Origin: Ruminococcus sp. UBA1394
GTDB lineage: Bacteria > Bacillota > Clostridia > Oscillospirales > Ruminococcaceae
Direction of reading: 5' to 3'
Assembly: GCA_002305725.1 (NCBI GenBank)
Contig: DBQM01000014.1
Span: 1-64,000, forward strand
Length of the DNA stretch: 64,000 bases
Part shown: piece after piece, positions 50,138 through 59,163 of the stretch
How the letters are laid out: every line of letters begins with the position of its first letter
How positions within the stretch are numbered: position 1 is the first letter of the stretch
Notes under the pieces: generated by a model
What the model saw: only the letters and a program-made list of their open reading frames with translations
Databases searched by the model: none
What the model was told of the DNA's origin: nothing
Made by a program: the position numbers and the translations under genes

Positions 50138-50497
50138 TTACTTGAAATTGGTATTTGTCAGCACATATCTCAGATCAGAAATTGATGAGTTCATCTTTCT
50201 GATTATTGCAGATGACTGGAGATATGTACTGTAAAGTTCAAGATTTTCCTTGTCCACATCAACATTGTTGCCGTCGATAAGGACATCTGTGTGCTCCACT
50301 TCTGTCACTTTTGCCTTGAAGTCATATTTTCTTTTTCCGTCTACCTTTTCATCAAGCGTATTTTCAAATGTAACATATTTATAGTTATAATCAGGCGTAT
50401 CTATATTTGCTATATTCTGAGTATGTACCTGCTGCTTGACGTTAAGCTGTTTAAGTCCGCTTTCCATTGCCTTGAAAGCAAGTGAATTCAAATACAT
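50138..50497 (-). CDS. flgB: Flagellar proximal rod protein FlgB
   Basis: 119 residues. LAFKAMESGLKQLNVKQQVHTQNIANIDTPDYNYKYVTFE is the FlgB start, and VDVDKENLELYSTYLQSSAIIRKMNSSISDLRYVL the end. First gene of the flagellar operon, with GGAGG 7 bases upstream and a sigma-A promoter about 70 bp before the ATG. Confidence 0.94.
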   Translation of the reverse strand: MYLNSLAFKAMESGLKQLNVKQQVHTQNIANIDTPDYNYKYVTFENTLDEKVDGKRKYDFKAKVTEVEHTDVLIDGNNVDVDKENLELYSTYLQSSAIIRKMNSSISDLRYVLTNTNFK

Positions 50498-50533
50498 TGC
50501 GATTCCTCCGCCATTTTACATTAGAGCATAATT

Positions 50534-50575
50534 TTACTTATAAGTAATTATACTATAAATTTTGTAAAAAATCAA
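50534..50575 (-). promoter_or_regulatory. Promoter and palindrome of the flagellar operon
   Basis: On the minus strand TTGATT (50570-50575), 17 bp, TATAAT (50547-50552). A perfect 14-bp palindrome TTACTTATAAGTAA (50534-50547) abuts the -10 and spans the start of transcription, an ideal place for a repressor. No candidate regulator gene lies next to it. This promoter probably drives the whole 26-kb operon. Confidence 0.75.
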
Positions 50576-50631
50576 CCCTATTAGAAAAATTTCTTGCATA
50601 TTATGTACAAATCGCCATTTTGCACCAAAAT

Positions 50632-53600
50632 CTATTTACTGAAATTAAAAAAATTAACAGTTTTTTCTCCTGCATCAAGCAGACTTATGACCCCGCAGCT
50701 GCAGGAAATATAGCCTTGAGACACCAGATAAGCGGTCCTGCTCTTCACGAAAACAGGCGCCATTCCCAGCGCATTGGCAATATTTCCTACAGTCAGACGT
50801 GTCCCTTTAAATTCATTTGCCGCTTTGAGAATAAAATAATCGAGTATATTTATGCCGTCAGAATTTTCCTGTATTTCCTCGTCGTTTTCATATGCAATGT
50901 AATTGCCGGTATTTGCTTTCGTGTAACTCTTTATCTGTGCCGGCGAAAACTCGGTTTCTTCAAGGTCCTGCGGATTTCTTAGTCCGTCAAGTTTTTTTAC
51001 AATATCCAGTATCTGACTGAACATTTCTGAGGCGATGCTGTCAGACGAATCTGTGAAATTTTCAGAGCAGCCGGCAATAATCAGAAGTTCTCTTGCCCTT
51101 GAAAGCGCAACATTTATTCGCCGGCAGTCTTTTGCAAAGCCTATATTATGCGAACTGTTATTTCTGACAAAGCTGATAATTATAATATCCTCTTCCATAC
51201 CCTGAAATCTGTCAACCGAACCTATTCTCAGTTCAATATTTGTAAGACCATTCACATAACCGCTTTTAAAAAGCTTATCTTCAAGCAGTTTCACCTGTGC
51301 ATCATAGAAAGTAATAACACCAACAGATTTTTCTGCACCGTTTTCCGAGAGATTTTTGTTAATCATTCCCAGTATTTTCTTTATGCACTCCGCTTCATAT
51401 ACATTATAATAGCTTTTATTCTGTTTTGTTTCATAAAATTCGGGAGCATTTTTTATATCATACCACAAAACATGGTTTTCCTCACTGATATCTCCGCCCT
51501 GACAGCAATGATTCTTAGATGTTTCAGAGGGCGATTCAAGGCGTCCTGCATCGGTATTGATGTAAAACTGGTTGATAAGCGCCGCAATATCCCTGTGCAT
51601 ACGGTACTGACGGAAAAGCATAGTCCTCATATCCGGCGGTGCTGATTCATACAGTTCCTCAAAAAGACTTACTTTCATAAGCTCATGCAGTCCGCTGTCA
51701 TCATCAGATATTTCGTCATAGGCGTCGCTGTCAATATACGGCGGCAGCTGTTTGTGGTCACCAACAAGGACAATTTTCTTTCCTCTCAGCATAGGAAGAA
51801 TAATGTCCGGCGGTGTGCTTTTGCTGGACTCGTCAATTATTACCACGTCAAAGGACGGATAATTCTTCTCAAAATCAGCAGTACCGCTCTGAATACAGGT
51901 TATGCCGATTACATTGGCATTATCTATGTAAAGCTGTTTCAGGGCATTGTAATCCAGATCATTGCCGCCGATTTTGCCGCACCATTCTTTCAGTATCTTC
52001 TGCCATTTCAGATAACGTCCGGCTTTACTGCTGTAATATTCGTTTACAGCACACTCTATCTCATAAAGTTCCGGATTTTCCGGTGAGATATTTTCAAGTG
52101 CCGCAGAGAAAAATTTATCAGAGGTCTTTTCTCTGAAAACCTCCACTGAATAGGCATAGTCCCTGTTCACACTTTCAAGCTTTTGCAGCATATTGTCGTA
52201 TTTCACTTTAAATGTATAGTACTGCGAATCATAGTCCTGACAAAGTGCATCAAGACTGAGCCGGAATGTATCCATATTCTGCACATACTCTTCATCAGTT
52301 TCCAGCAGATGTATTTTCTCTGCAAGCTTTATTGTCCTGTGCTGAATGCCTGCAATAAAGCTTTCGGCACGTCTGTAGTAAATTGCCGCAACCTTTCCCC
52401 ACTTCGGACGGAAAACAATGGATTTTATTCCATATGGTATTGAGTTTATGATACCCTCGCCCTCGCTGTAAAGGTCTTCGGCAAGTTCTTTATCTGTGTA
52501 GTAAAAAATCCCCTCGTAGGCAATGTTTTCCAGCCGTCTGACGGAAACGTGCCTGCTGATAAAGCTCATCTGCTTTGAAAATTTTGCAGTATAATCGTTG
52601 AGCATTTCCAGTTCGTTTTCAAGTTCATGTATTTTGATAACATCGGATTCTATATCTGCAAACTTTTCTGAAACATCATTATATATGCCGTTTGGTATCT
52701 GAAAATCTGACGGATAAAATCCCCTTGCATCATAAGCCATCTGCGGAGATTCATGTTCATAAGCCTCACCGATAAGCTCGAAAAAGCTGTTTCTTTTTGC
52801 GTCTGCCTCTTCCAGTACATTTTTATAGAAAAATACCTGTGATTCAATGTAATTTCTGTTACGGGCATTTCCTCTGACATCTTCGGCATATCTGAGTATT
52901 TCCGGCAGCTTGTCCTTGTACTTTTTCAGCGTTTCAAGCCTTGAATCAATATCCGCCGCCATTTTCCGTGCAGACTCCGAAACACACTTTATCCATGTGT
53001 GTACTACGTTGTCCTCAACAAAGGGAAGTCCCTCATCTTCAACCCTTGATGCGTCGCCTTTTCGCAGCACTCTTATATCGCTGTGGTTCATAACCCTTGA
53101 AATAGCGTTGTCCACCGCAAGGTTCGACTGGGAAACAACAAGTGTTTTCATGCCCCTTATTGCATTCTGATAACAGATTTCCGCAATAACAGTAGTCTTT
53201 CCTGTTCCGGGAGGACCTTGTATAAGGTATAAGTCCTTTGCGTTGAGCACGCCCTCAACTGCCGACAGCTGTTCCGTGTTCATGTTTTTCATAAGCAGGC
53301 TGTCAGCTGAAAGGGTGATATTATCCCCACGCTCAGTATTTGCGGCAGTCGGGTTGAACAGAAACTCCGTCAGCCGCTTATTGACCGCCTCTCCCCTGCA
53401 AAGCTTGTCAAGACCGTTTTTCATTCTGCGGCAGGTTATCAGCGCCGCTGCATCATACACTGCGATTCTGGACTGCCCCTCAACCAGATTTACTCCGGAA
53501 TGCCTGTCCGTTTTAACAGCAAGCACTCCATTTTCAAGCCTATCGACCTTACCGAAAGAAAAAGCCGGCTCGCCTTTTTCGTCTGTTGTTCCGGCATTGA

Positions 53601-54099
53601 GGTTTCTGACCTGAGGATTCTCCCCTCCGCCAGCCACACGGATATACCACATATCATCGCTGCGGCTTACAGTACCCTCATATATAAACAGATATGTACT
53701 TTCACGGGATTTTTTCAGCATCCTGTCTATGTATTCATACCACATATCAAGTCTTTTTTTCAGTTCATCATTGATGTGGAAAATATCCTCGCTGACCTTA
53801 TGCTGAAAGCTTACAATAATTCTCCGACCGTTTGTGACCGAACCTCTGGTCACGCTCCGGCAATGGAAATTGTTTTCGTCAAGCCTGCCTTTGAGCAGTA
53901 CTGAAATATCCTCGCAGACTATATTTATCCATACCATTGAGTCAACAATGGATATATCTGCTGTGAATTCCTGGTTTTCCGGAAAAATCACAAGAGGCAG
54001 TTCGTATTTTGAAACTCCCTTGCCGGAATAGACCCCTTTAAGTTCATCAACCGCACGGGGCGACATTTCTATATTAAGTTTTATGTGCTTTAATTCCAT
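50632..54099 (-). CDS. Large Upf1-like superfamily 1 helicase (AAA_11/AAA_12)
   Basis: 1155 residues. Walker A is LIQGPPGTGKTTVIAEI (about residue 293), followed by VVSQSNLAVDNAISRVMN (Ia). After a roughly 400-residue coiled insertion come VVIIDESSKSTPPD (Walker B), LVGDHKQLPPYI (III), FRQYRMHRDIA (IV), SVDRFQGMEEDIIIISFVRN (V) and NVALSRARELLIIAG (VI). The N-terminal ~280 residues are unassigned and the end resembles a winged helix (GNIANALGMAPVFVKSRTAYLVSQGYISCS in pieces). It should move on single-stranded nucleic acid; the role in RNA handling, repair or defence is open. GGAGGG lies before the ATG. Confidence 0.82.
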   Translation of the reverse strand: MELKHIKLNIEMSPRAVDELKGVYSGKGVSKYELPLVIFPENQEFTADISIVDSMVWINIVCEDISVLLKGRLDENNFHCRSVTRGSVTNGRRIIVSFQHKVSEDIFHINDELKKRLDMWYEYIDRMLKKSRESTYLFIYEGTVSRSDDMWYIRVAGGGENPQVRNLNAGTTDEKGEPAFSFGKVDRLENGVLAVKTDRHSGVNLVEGQSRIAVYDAAALITCRRMKNGLDKLCRGEAVNKRLTEFLFNPTAANTERGDNITLSADSLLMKNMNTEQLSAVEGVLNAKDLYLIQGPPGTGKTTVIAEICYQNAIRGMKTLVVSQSNLAVDNAISRVMNHSDIRVLRKGDASRVEDEGLPFVEDNVVHTWIKCVSESARKMAADIDSRLETLKKYKDKLPEILRYAEDVRGNARNRNYIESQVFFYKNVLEEADAKRNSFFELIGEAYEHESPQMAYDARGFYPSDFQIPNGIYNDVSEKFADIESDVIKIHELENELEMLNDYTAKFSKQMSFISRHVSVRRLENIAYEGIFYYTDKELAEDLYSEGEGIINSIPYGIKSIVFRPKWGKVAAIYYRRAESFIAGIQHRTIKLAEKIHLLETDEEYVQNMDTFRLSLDALCQDYDSQYYTFKVKYDNMLQKLESVNRDYAYSVEVFREKTSDKFFSAALENISPENPELYEIECAVNEYYSSKAGRYLKWQKILKEWCGKIGGNDLDYNALKQLYIDNANVIGITCIQSGTADFEKNYPSFDVVIIDESSKSTPPDIILPMLRGKKIVLVGDHKQLPPYIDSDAYDEISDDDSGLHELMKVSLFEELYESAPPDMRTMLFRQYRMHRDIAALINQFYINTDAGRLESPSETSKNHCCQGGDISEENHVLWYDIKNAPEFYETKQNKSYYNVYEAECIKKILGMINKNLSENGAEKSVGVITFYDAQVKLLEDKLFKSGYVNGLTNIELRIGSVDRFQGMEEDIIIISFVRNNSSHNIGFAKDCRRINVALSRARELLIIAGCSENFTDSSDSIASEMFSQILDIVKKLDGLRNPQDLEETEFSPAQIKSYTKANTGNYIAYENDEEIQENSDGINILDYFILKAANEFKGTRLTVGNIANALGMAPVFVKSRTAYLVSQGYISCSCGVISLLDAGEKTVNFFNFSK

Positions 54100-54131
54100 G
54101 CCGCACCCTCCAATATAATAGTATCTTATTT

Positions 54132-54240
54132 ATTATAGCATATTATGCTATAATTGCCCGATATGCAGAGAGCAAATCTCTGATTTGCGTATCTGCAAGG
54201 GCATTAAAATAAATTATAATAAATGCTTGCATTTATTATA
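54132..54240. repeat. Cluster of three palindromes in a 314-bp gap
   Basis: A perfect 11-1-11 palindrome (ATTATAGCATA at 54132-54142, complement at 54144-54154), a nested stem (GCCC, GCAGA, GCAAATC with complements, about 54156-54212) and a perfect 12-2-12 palindrome (TATAATAAATGC at 54215-54226, complement to 54240) lie end to end. Symmetry about the middle stem suggests one MITE-like element. The rest of the gap holds only the MarR promoter. No reading frame is seen. Confidence 0.6.
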
Positions 54241-54326
54241 TCATATTATTAACAGTTTTACAATGGAAAAAGGACTGCTCTTTCTGTTAAGATTTTCAGT
54301 CAATATAACAAATTTGTTTTTTACTG

Positions 54327-54370
54327 TTGACAATATAAAAATACGGTGTTATAATGTTAGCACGCTAACA
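54327..54370 (+). promoter_or_regulatory. Promoter and MarR operator of the ABC exporter operon
   Basis: TTGACA (54327-54332), 17 bp, TATAAT (54350-54355). TGTTAGC-ac-GCTAACA (54355-54370) is a perfect 7-2-7 palindrome from the last -10 base across the start site. A further half site TTAG (54372-54375) and TGTTAG (54392-54397) follow. Repression by the adjacent MarR protein is strongly suggested. Confidence 0.85.
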
Positions 54371-54413
54371 GTTAGACTTTCAACATTTTAATGTTAGTAA
54401 ACGGGGTGAAAAA

Positions 54414-54881
54414 ATGAACAGTAAGGAAAAAATGTGCTTTGAATTTATAACCTTTACCAATATTCTGAAACGGTATATTGATAACAGTACTGCTATGAAA
54501 TATGCTGAAAAATATACCGGAAACAATATATGGATATTAGGGTTTCTGTTTCACAACAGCGACCGTGATATTTTTCAGAAAGACATTGAGGAGTTCTTTT
54601 CGGTAAGGCGTTCGACAGTTTCAAAGGCAGTAAAGCTTATGGTTCAGAAAGGACTTATAAGGAGAGAGCCTGTTGAATATGACGCACGTCTGAAAAAGCT
54701 CATTCTGACTGAAAAAGCCATGGAGATAAACGGGGTTATAGAAAGTCAGATGAAGGATATGGGGGAAAAATTCACTGCTAATCTGACTGATGAGGAAATT
54801 GAAGAGTTTTCAAGGATTCTGGGTAAAATCAGAAAAAGCTTTGAAAGCTGTTCTGAAGAAGATTCAGAGCAACTTAAATAA
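54414..54881 (+). CDS. MarR-family transcriptional repressor
   Basis: 155 residues. The winged helix is readable: IFQKDIEEFFSVRRSTVSKAVKLMVQKGLIRREPVEYDARLKKLILTEKA, in pieces around residues 58-105, including the wing Asp-x-Arg. GGGGTG precedes the ATG. First gene of the operon with two ABC exporters, and an operator-like palindrome covers its promoter. It probably senses a toxic compound carried by the exporter. Confidence 0.9.
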   Translation: MNSKEKMCFEFITFTNILKRYIDNSTAMKYAEKYTGNNIWILGFLFHNSDRDIFQKDIEEFFSVRRSTVSKAVKLMVQKGLIRREPVEYDARLKKLILTEKAMEINGVIESQMKDMGEKFTANLTDEEIEEFSRILGKIRKSFESCSEEDSEQLK

Positions 54882-54903
54882 ATGAAAAGGAGATATAAGA
54901 GGT

Positions 54904-56667
54904 ATGCTTAAATTGTTTAGGTATCTGAAGAAAAAAGAACTTGGAATGATTGCCATAAGCATAGCATTCATTGTCGGGCAGGTATGGCTCGACCTCAGAC
55001 TTCCGGACTATATGTCTGAAATCACAAAACTCGTGCAGACAGAGGGAAGCAAAATGTCTGATATCTGGATTGCCGGAGGAAAAATGCTTGCCTGCGCTCT
55101 GGGAAGCGTTGTAATGGCGGTAGTTGTCGGTTTCTTTGCGTCAAAGGTCGCAGCAGGATTTTCACAGAGAATGCGTTCCATGCTGTTCAGAAAGGTTTCG
55201 GATTTTTCAATGGAGGAAATCAACGGTTTCTCAACTCCGAGCCTTATTACCCGTTCAACAAACGACGTGGCACAGATTCAGATGATTATTGCACTTGGAC
55301 TGCAGGTAATGATAAAAGGTCCTATCATGGCTGTATGGGCAGTATGCAAAATACTGGGAAAAAGCTGGCAGTGGACTGCCGCAACAGGCGGAGCACTGGT
55401 CGTTCTGTTTATATTTATAGGTATCGCTCTGGTTCTTGCGTTCCCGAAATTTAAAATCGTTCAGACCTTAACTGATAATCTCAACAGGGTAACAAGAGAA
55501 AATCTTACCGGTATCAGAGTTGTAAGAGCGTATAACGCTGAAAAATACCAGGAGAAGAAATTTGAAAAAGCAAATAATGATCTTACATCAACCAACCTCT
55601 TTACCGGAAGAGTAATGTCGCTTATGATGCCGGGTATGAGCCTTATTATGAACGGACTTCCCCTTGCTATTTACTGGATAGGCGCTTATCTTATCGACAA
55701 AGCGCAGATGCTGGAGAAAATAGACCTGTTTTCCGATATGGTCGTATTCTCGTCTTACGCAATGATGGTTGTCATGTCATTTACAATGATGGTCATGATT
55801 TTCATACTTGCGCCGAGAGCGAGCGTTGCTGCAAAGAGAATCAACGAGGTTCTGGATACAAAACCGAAGATTCTTGACGGAAGTATCACAGAATCCAAGC
55901 CGGAACACGAGGGCGAAATCGAATTCAGAAACGTAAGCTTCAAGTATCCTGACGCTGCCGGATATGTACTTAAAGATATTTCCTTTACAGCTAAAAAAGG
56001 CGAAACTGTTGCGTTTATCGGTTCTACCGGCAGCGGAAAGAGTACTCTTGTAAATCTTATTCCGAGATTCTATGATGCTACCGAGGGCGAAGTCCTTGTT
56101 GACGGTATAAATGTCAAAGACTACAAGCTGGAGTCACTTTACAACAAGCTCGGCTATGTTTCTCAGAGGACTGTCATGTTCAGCGGAACGGTTTCCTCAA
56201 ACGTTGCCTACGGTGACAACGGACGTGAGGAATACACAGAAAACGCCGTTAAAAAGGCTGTTGAGATTGCGCAGGGTACTGAATTTGTTGAGAAGATGGA
56301 AGGACAGTATAATGCTGCAATGGCACAGGGCGGTACAAACGTTTCCGGCGGACAGAAACAGCGTCTTTCAATTGCAAGAGCAGTTTGCAGAGATCCGGAA
56401 ATATACATTTTCGACGATTCGTTCTCAGCCCTTGACTACAAGACTGACCGCATTTTAAGAAGTACTCTGAAAAAAGAGGCAGGCGGAAAGACAATGCTGA
56501 TAGTTGCCCAGAGAATTGGTACTATCAAGGACGCTGACAAGATAATCGTTATTGACGAAGGTAAAATCGCAGGGGCAGGCACACACAGAGAACTGCTGAA
56601 AAACTGCGAGGTTTACCAGCAGATTGCCTTATCACAGCTTTCAAAGGAGGAACTGGAAAATGAGTGA
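54904..56667 (+). CDS. ABC exporter half-transporter with degenerate catalytic site
   Basis: 587 residues: six membrane helices (about 1-320) then an NBD. Walker A GSTGSGKST, signature VSGGQKQR, Walker B IYIFDDSFSALD. The residue after the Walker B Asp is Asp, not the catalytic Glu, so this half forms the inactive site of a heterodimer, as in other MarR-linked YfiB/YfiC-type pairs. Partner is the next gene, overlapping by 8 bp. Substrate is unknown, probably drugs or lipids. Confidence 0.92.
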   Translation: MLKLFRYLKKKELGMIAISIAFIVGQVWLDLRLPDYMSEITKLVQTEGSKMSDIWIAGGKMLACALGSVVMAVVVGFFASKVAAGFSQRMRSMLFRKVSDFSMEEINGFSTPSLITRSTNDVAQIQMIIALGLQVMIKGPIMAVWAVCKILGKSWQWTAATGGALVVLFIFIGIALVLAFPKFKIVQTLTDNLNRVTRENLTGIRVVRAYNAEKYQEKKFEKANNDLTSTNLFTGRVMSLMMPGMSLIMNGLPLAIYWIGAYLIDKAQMLEKIDLFSDMVVFSSYAMMVVMSFTMMVMIFILAPRASVAAKRINEVLDTKPKILDGSITESKPEHEGEIEFRNVSFKYPDAAGYVLKDISFTAKKGETVAFIGSTGSGKSTLVNLIPRFYDATEGEVLVDGINVKDYKLESLYNKLGYVSQRTVMFSGTVSSNVAYGDNGREEYTENAVKKAVEIAQGTEFVEKMEGQYNAAMAQGGTNVSGGQKQRLSIARAVCRDPEIYIFDDSFSALDYKTDRILRSTLKKEAGGKTMLIVAQRIGTIKDADKIIVIDEGKIAGAGTHRELLKNCEVYQQIALSQLSKEELENE

Positions 56668-58492
56668 TGAAATCAGAACAAGACGCCGTCCGGGCGGTCA
56701 TCACGGCGGTCCGCACGGTCCAGGAATGGGTGCAGGCGAAAAGGCAAAGGATTTTAAGAAGTCATTTGCAAGTCTTATTGCATATTCCGGAAAGTATGTT
56801 CCCGCAATTATAATTGCTCTTATTTTAGCCGTTACAGGAACGATTTTTTCAATCATTGGTCCGAATAAGATTCAGGATCTGACCGATCTTATCACAGAAG
56901 GTTTTATGACCGGTATTGATATGGACGGTATTAAAGATATAGCTTTCCTGCTTGTGACTCTCTATTCACTCGGTTTTGTTTTCACATATGTTCAGCATTT
57001 CATTATGACAACTGTAACGCAAAAAATAAGCAAGGGTTTGAGAGCGGCTATTTCAGATAAGATAAACAAAGTTCCGCTTAATTACTTCAACAAAACAAGT
57101 CTGGGCGATGTGTTAAGCCGTGTCACAAACGACGTTGATATGATAGGTCAGACCCTTAACATGAGTATCGGAAACCTTGTAACTGCAGTTACAATGCTTA
57201 TAGGTTCGCTTTTCATGATGATATACACGAACTGGATAATGGCGGCTACCGCAGTTTTTGCCACTCTGATAGGTTTTGCACTCATGATGTTTATTATGGG
57301 TAAATCACAGAAGCATTTTATCCGTCAGCAGACTGAGCTTGGCAATATAAACGGTCACATTGAGGAAGTATACACCGGTCACAATGTCGTAAAGGTATAT
57401 AACGGTACTAAAAAGGCTGTTGATGAATTTGAGGAAATCAACGGCAGACTTTATGACAGCGCATGGAAATCACAGTTCCTTTCCGGAATCATGCAGCCGC
57501 TTATGGGCTTTATCGGCAACTTCGGTTATGTTGCAGTCTGCGTTGTAGGTGCTGCGTTGGTTATGAACGATAAAATCACTTTCGGCGTAATCGTTGCATT
57601 TATGATGTATATAAGACTGTTTACAAATCCGCTTTCACAGATTGCACAGGCAGCAACAAGCCTCCAGACAACAGCCGCTGCGTCAGAGCGAGTATTTGAA
57701 TTTCTCGCCGCTGAGGAAATGGAGGACGAAAGCGGAAAGACTAAACGTCTTGAAACCGCAAAGGGCGATGTTGAGTTTAAGAATGTAAAATTCGGATATG
57801 TTGACGATAAAATCATTATTCACAATTTCTCGGCACACGCTAAAGCCGGACAGAAAATTGCTATTGTCGGTCCGACAGGTGCAGGAAAAACCACAATGGT
57901 AAATCTGCTTATGAGATTCTATGAGCTTAATTCCGGCGAAATTCTCATTGACGGAGTACCCATAAATCAGCTTACCCGTGAAAATGTACATGACCTTTTC
58001 TGTATGGTTTTACAGGATACATGGCTTTTTGAGGGTACTATCAGAGAAAATATCGTATACAGCAAAGAGGGCGTAACTGACGAGGACATTGCAAAAGCCT
58101 GCAAGGCAGTCGGCATTGACCATTTTATCAGGACTCTGCCGAAGGGCTATGATACAGTACTCAACGACAAGGCAAATCTTTCAGCCGGTCAGAAACAGCT
58201 TATCACAATTGCAAGAGCCATGATTGAAAATGCTCCTCTGCTCATACTTGACGAGGCGACGAGTTCTGTTGATACAAGAACTGAAATTCAGATACAGAAT
58301 GCAATGGATAAGCTGACCGAGGGCAGAACCTCCTTTGTTATTGCCCACAGGCTTTCTACAATAAAAAATGCCGACCTTATCCTTGTAATGAAAGACGGCG
58401 ATATCATCGAAAGCGGAAATCACGAGGAACTGCTTGCAAAGAACGGTTTCTATGCCGAGCTTTACAACAGTCAGTTTGAACAGGCGTCATAA
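56660..58492 (+). CDS. ABC exporter half-transporter, partner subunit
   Basis: 610 residues. A His/Gly/Pro-rich cytoplasmic N-terminus (RRRPGGHHGGPHGPGMGAG) precedes six membrane helices and an NBD with Walker A GPTGAGKTT, signature LSAGQKQL and a canonical LILDEATSSVD. Its signature has Ala for Gly, and that signature pairs with the degenerate Walker B of the first subunit. One composite site is therefore doubly non-canonical, the other intact. ATG with GGAGG upstream; the track-level upstream start lies within the first subunit gene. Confidence 0.92.
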   Translation: MSDEIRTRRRPGGHHGGPHGPGMGAGEKAKDFKKSFASLIAYSGKYVPAIIIALILAVTGTIFSIIGPNKIQDLTDLITEGFMTGIDMDGIKDIAFLLVTLYSLGFVFTYVQHFIMTTVTQKISKGLRAAISDKINKVPLNYFNKTSLGDVLSRVTNDVDMIGQTLNMSIGNLVTAVTMLIGSLFMMIYTNWIMAATAVFATLIGFALMMFIMGKSQKHFIRQQTELGNINGHIEEVYTGHNVVKVYNGTKKAVDEFEEINGRLYDSAWKSQFLSGIMQPLMGFIGNFGYVAVCVVGAALVMNDKITFGVIVAFMMYIRLFTNPLSQIAQAATSLQTTAAASERVFEFLAAEEMEDESGKTKRLETAKGDVEFKNVKFGYVDDKIIIHNFSAHAKAGQKIAIVGPTGAGKTTMVNLLMRFYELNSGEILIDGVPINQLTRENVHDLFCMVLQDTWLFEGTIRENIVYSKEGVTDEDIAKACKAVGIDHFIRTLPKGYDTVLNDKANLSAGQKQLITIARAMIENAPLLILDEATSSVDTRTEIQIQNAMDKLTEGRTSFVIAHRLSTIKNADLILVMKDGDIIESGNHEELLAKNGFYAELYNSQFEQAS

Positions 58493-58505
58493 GGGGGAAA
58501 AGAAA

Positions 58506-59093
58506 ATGAAATTCAACTATATTGCAATAGAAAGAGAATATGCAAGCGGCGGAAGTGAAATCGGAAAAAAGGTTTCAGAAATACTCAATATCCCCTGCTA
58601 CGGAAGAGAGATTCTTGAGCTTACCGCCCAGCGCCGCCATGTTTCCGTTGAGTATATAGAAGAACTTGAGGAAAACACCTCCGGCAGCTTTCTCTACTCC
58701 CTTTACAGAATGTCAGATGTGACTGGTTCACCTACTGCCTCAGAAGAAGTTAACGTTGAAGAAATCAATGTTATCCGTGAACTTGCCGGAAACGGTCCTG
58801 CGGTTTTCGTCGGCAGGAGTGCAGCGGTTGCACTTTACAAAAAATATAATGTGCTGAAAGTTTTCATTCATGCGTCTGATGAATTCCGTGAAAAAAGAGC
58901 ACATGATATTTACGGTATCGAAAACAGCAGTCTTAAATCTGTAATTAAAAGCTATGATAAAAGACGTGCCGCATACTACAAAGCTAATTTCGGCAGAGAG
59001 TGGAAAGACTATGGCGGCTATGATCTGGTCCTGAACAGCAGTGTTCTCGGAACTGACAAATGCGCCGCCGCTATTGCTGAATGTGCAAGATGA
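58506..59093 (+). CDS. Cytidylate-kinase-like family protein
   Basis: 195 residues of the AAA_26/cytidylate-kinase-like group: IEREYASGGSEIGKKVSEIL replaces the usual P-loop, YGREILELTA follows, GPAVFVGRSAAVALYK is the middle block, and FREKRAHDIYGI the Arg-rich lid. No true nucleotide kinase activity is proven for this group. It follows the exporter by 13 bp with GGGGG before the ATG, and a strong terminator ends the operon. How it serves an exporter operon is unknown. Confidence 0.8.
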   Translation: MKFNYIAIEREYASGGSEIGKKVSEILNIPCYGREILELTAQRRHVSVEYIEELEENTSGSFLYSLYRMSDVTGSPTASEEVNVEEINVIRELAGNGPAVFVGRSAAVALYKKYNVLKVFIHASDEFREKRAHDIYGIENSSLKSVIKSYDKRRAAYYKANFGREWKDYGGYDLVLNSSVLGTDKCAAAIAECAR

Positions 59094-59106
59094 TATATCG
59101 CAGGAA

Positions 59107-59145
59107 AGGCTGATGTCTCGCTTTTGAGACATCAGCCTGATTTTT
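59107..59145 (+). terminator. Terminator of the MarR-exporter operon
   Basis: AGGCTGATGTCTC (59107-59119) and GAGACATCAGCCT (59126-59138) form a perfect 13-bp stem with a 6-base loop, followed by GATTTTTG. Confidence 0.92.
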
Positions 59146-59163
59146 GCAGAAGACTTTTTCATA

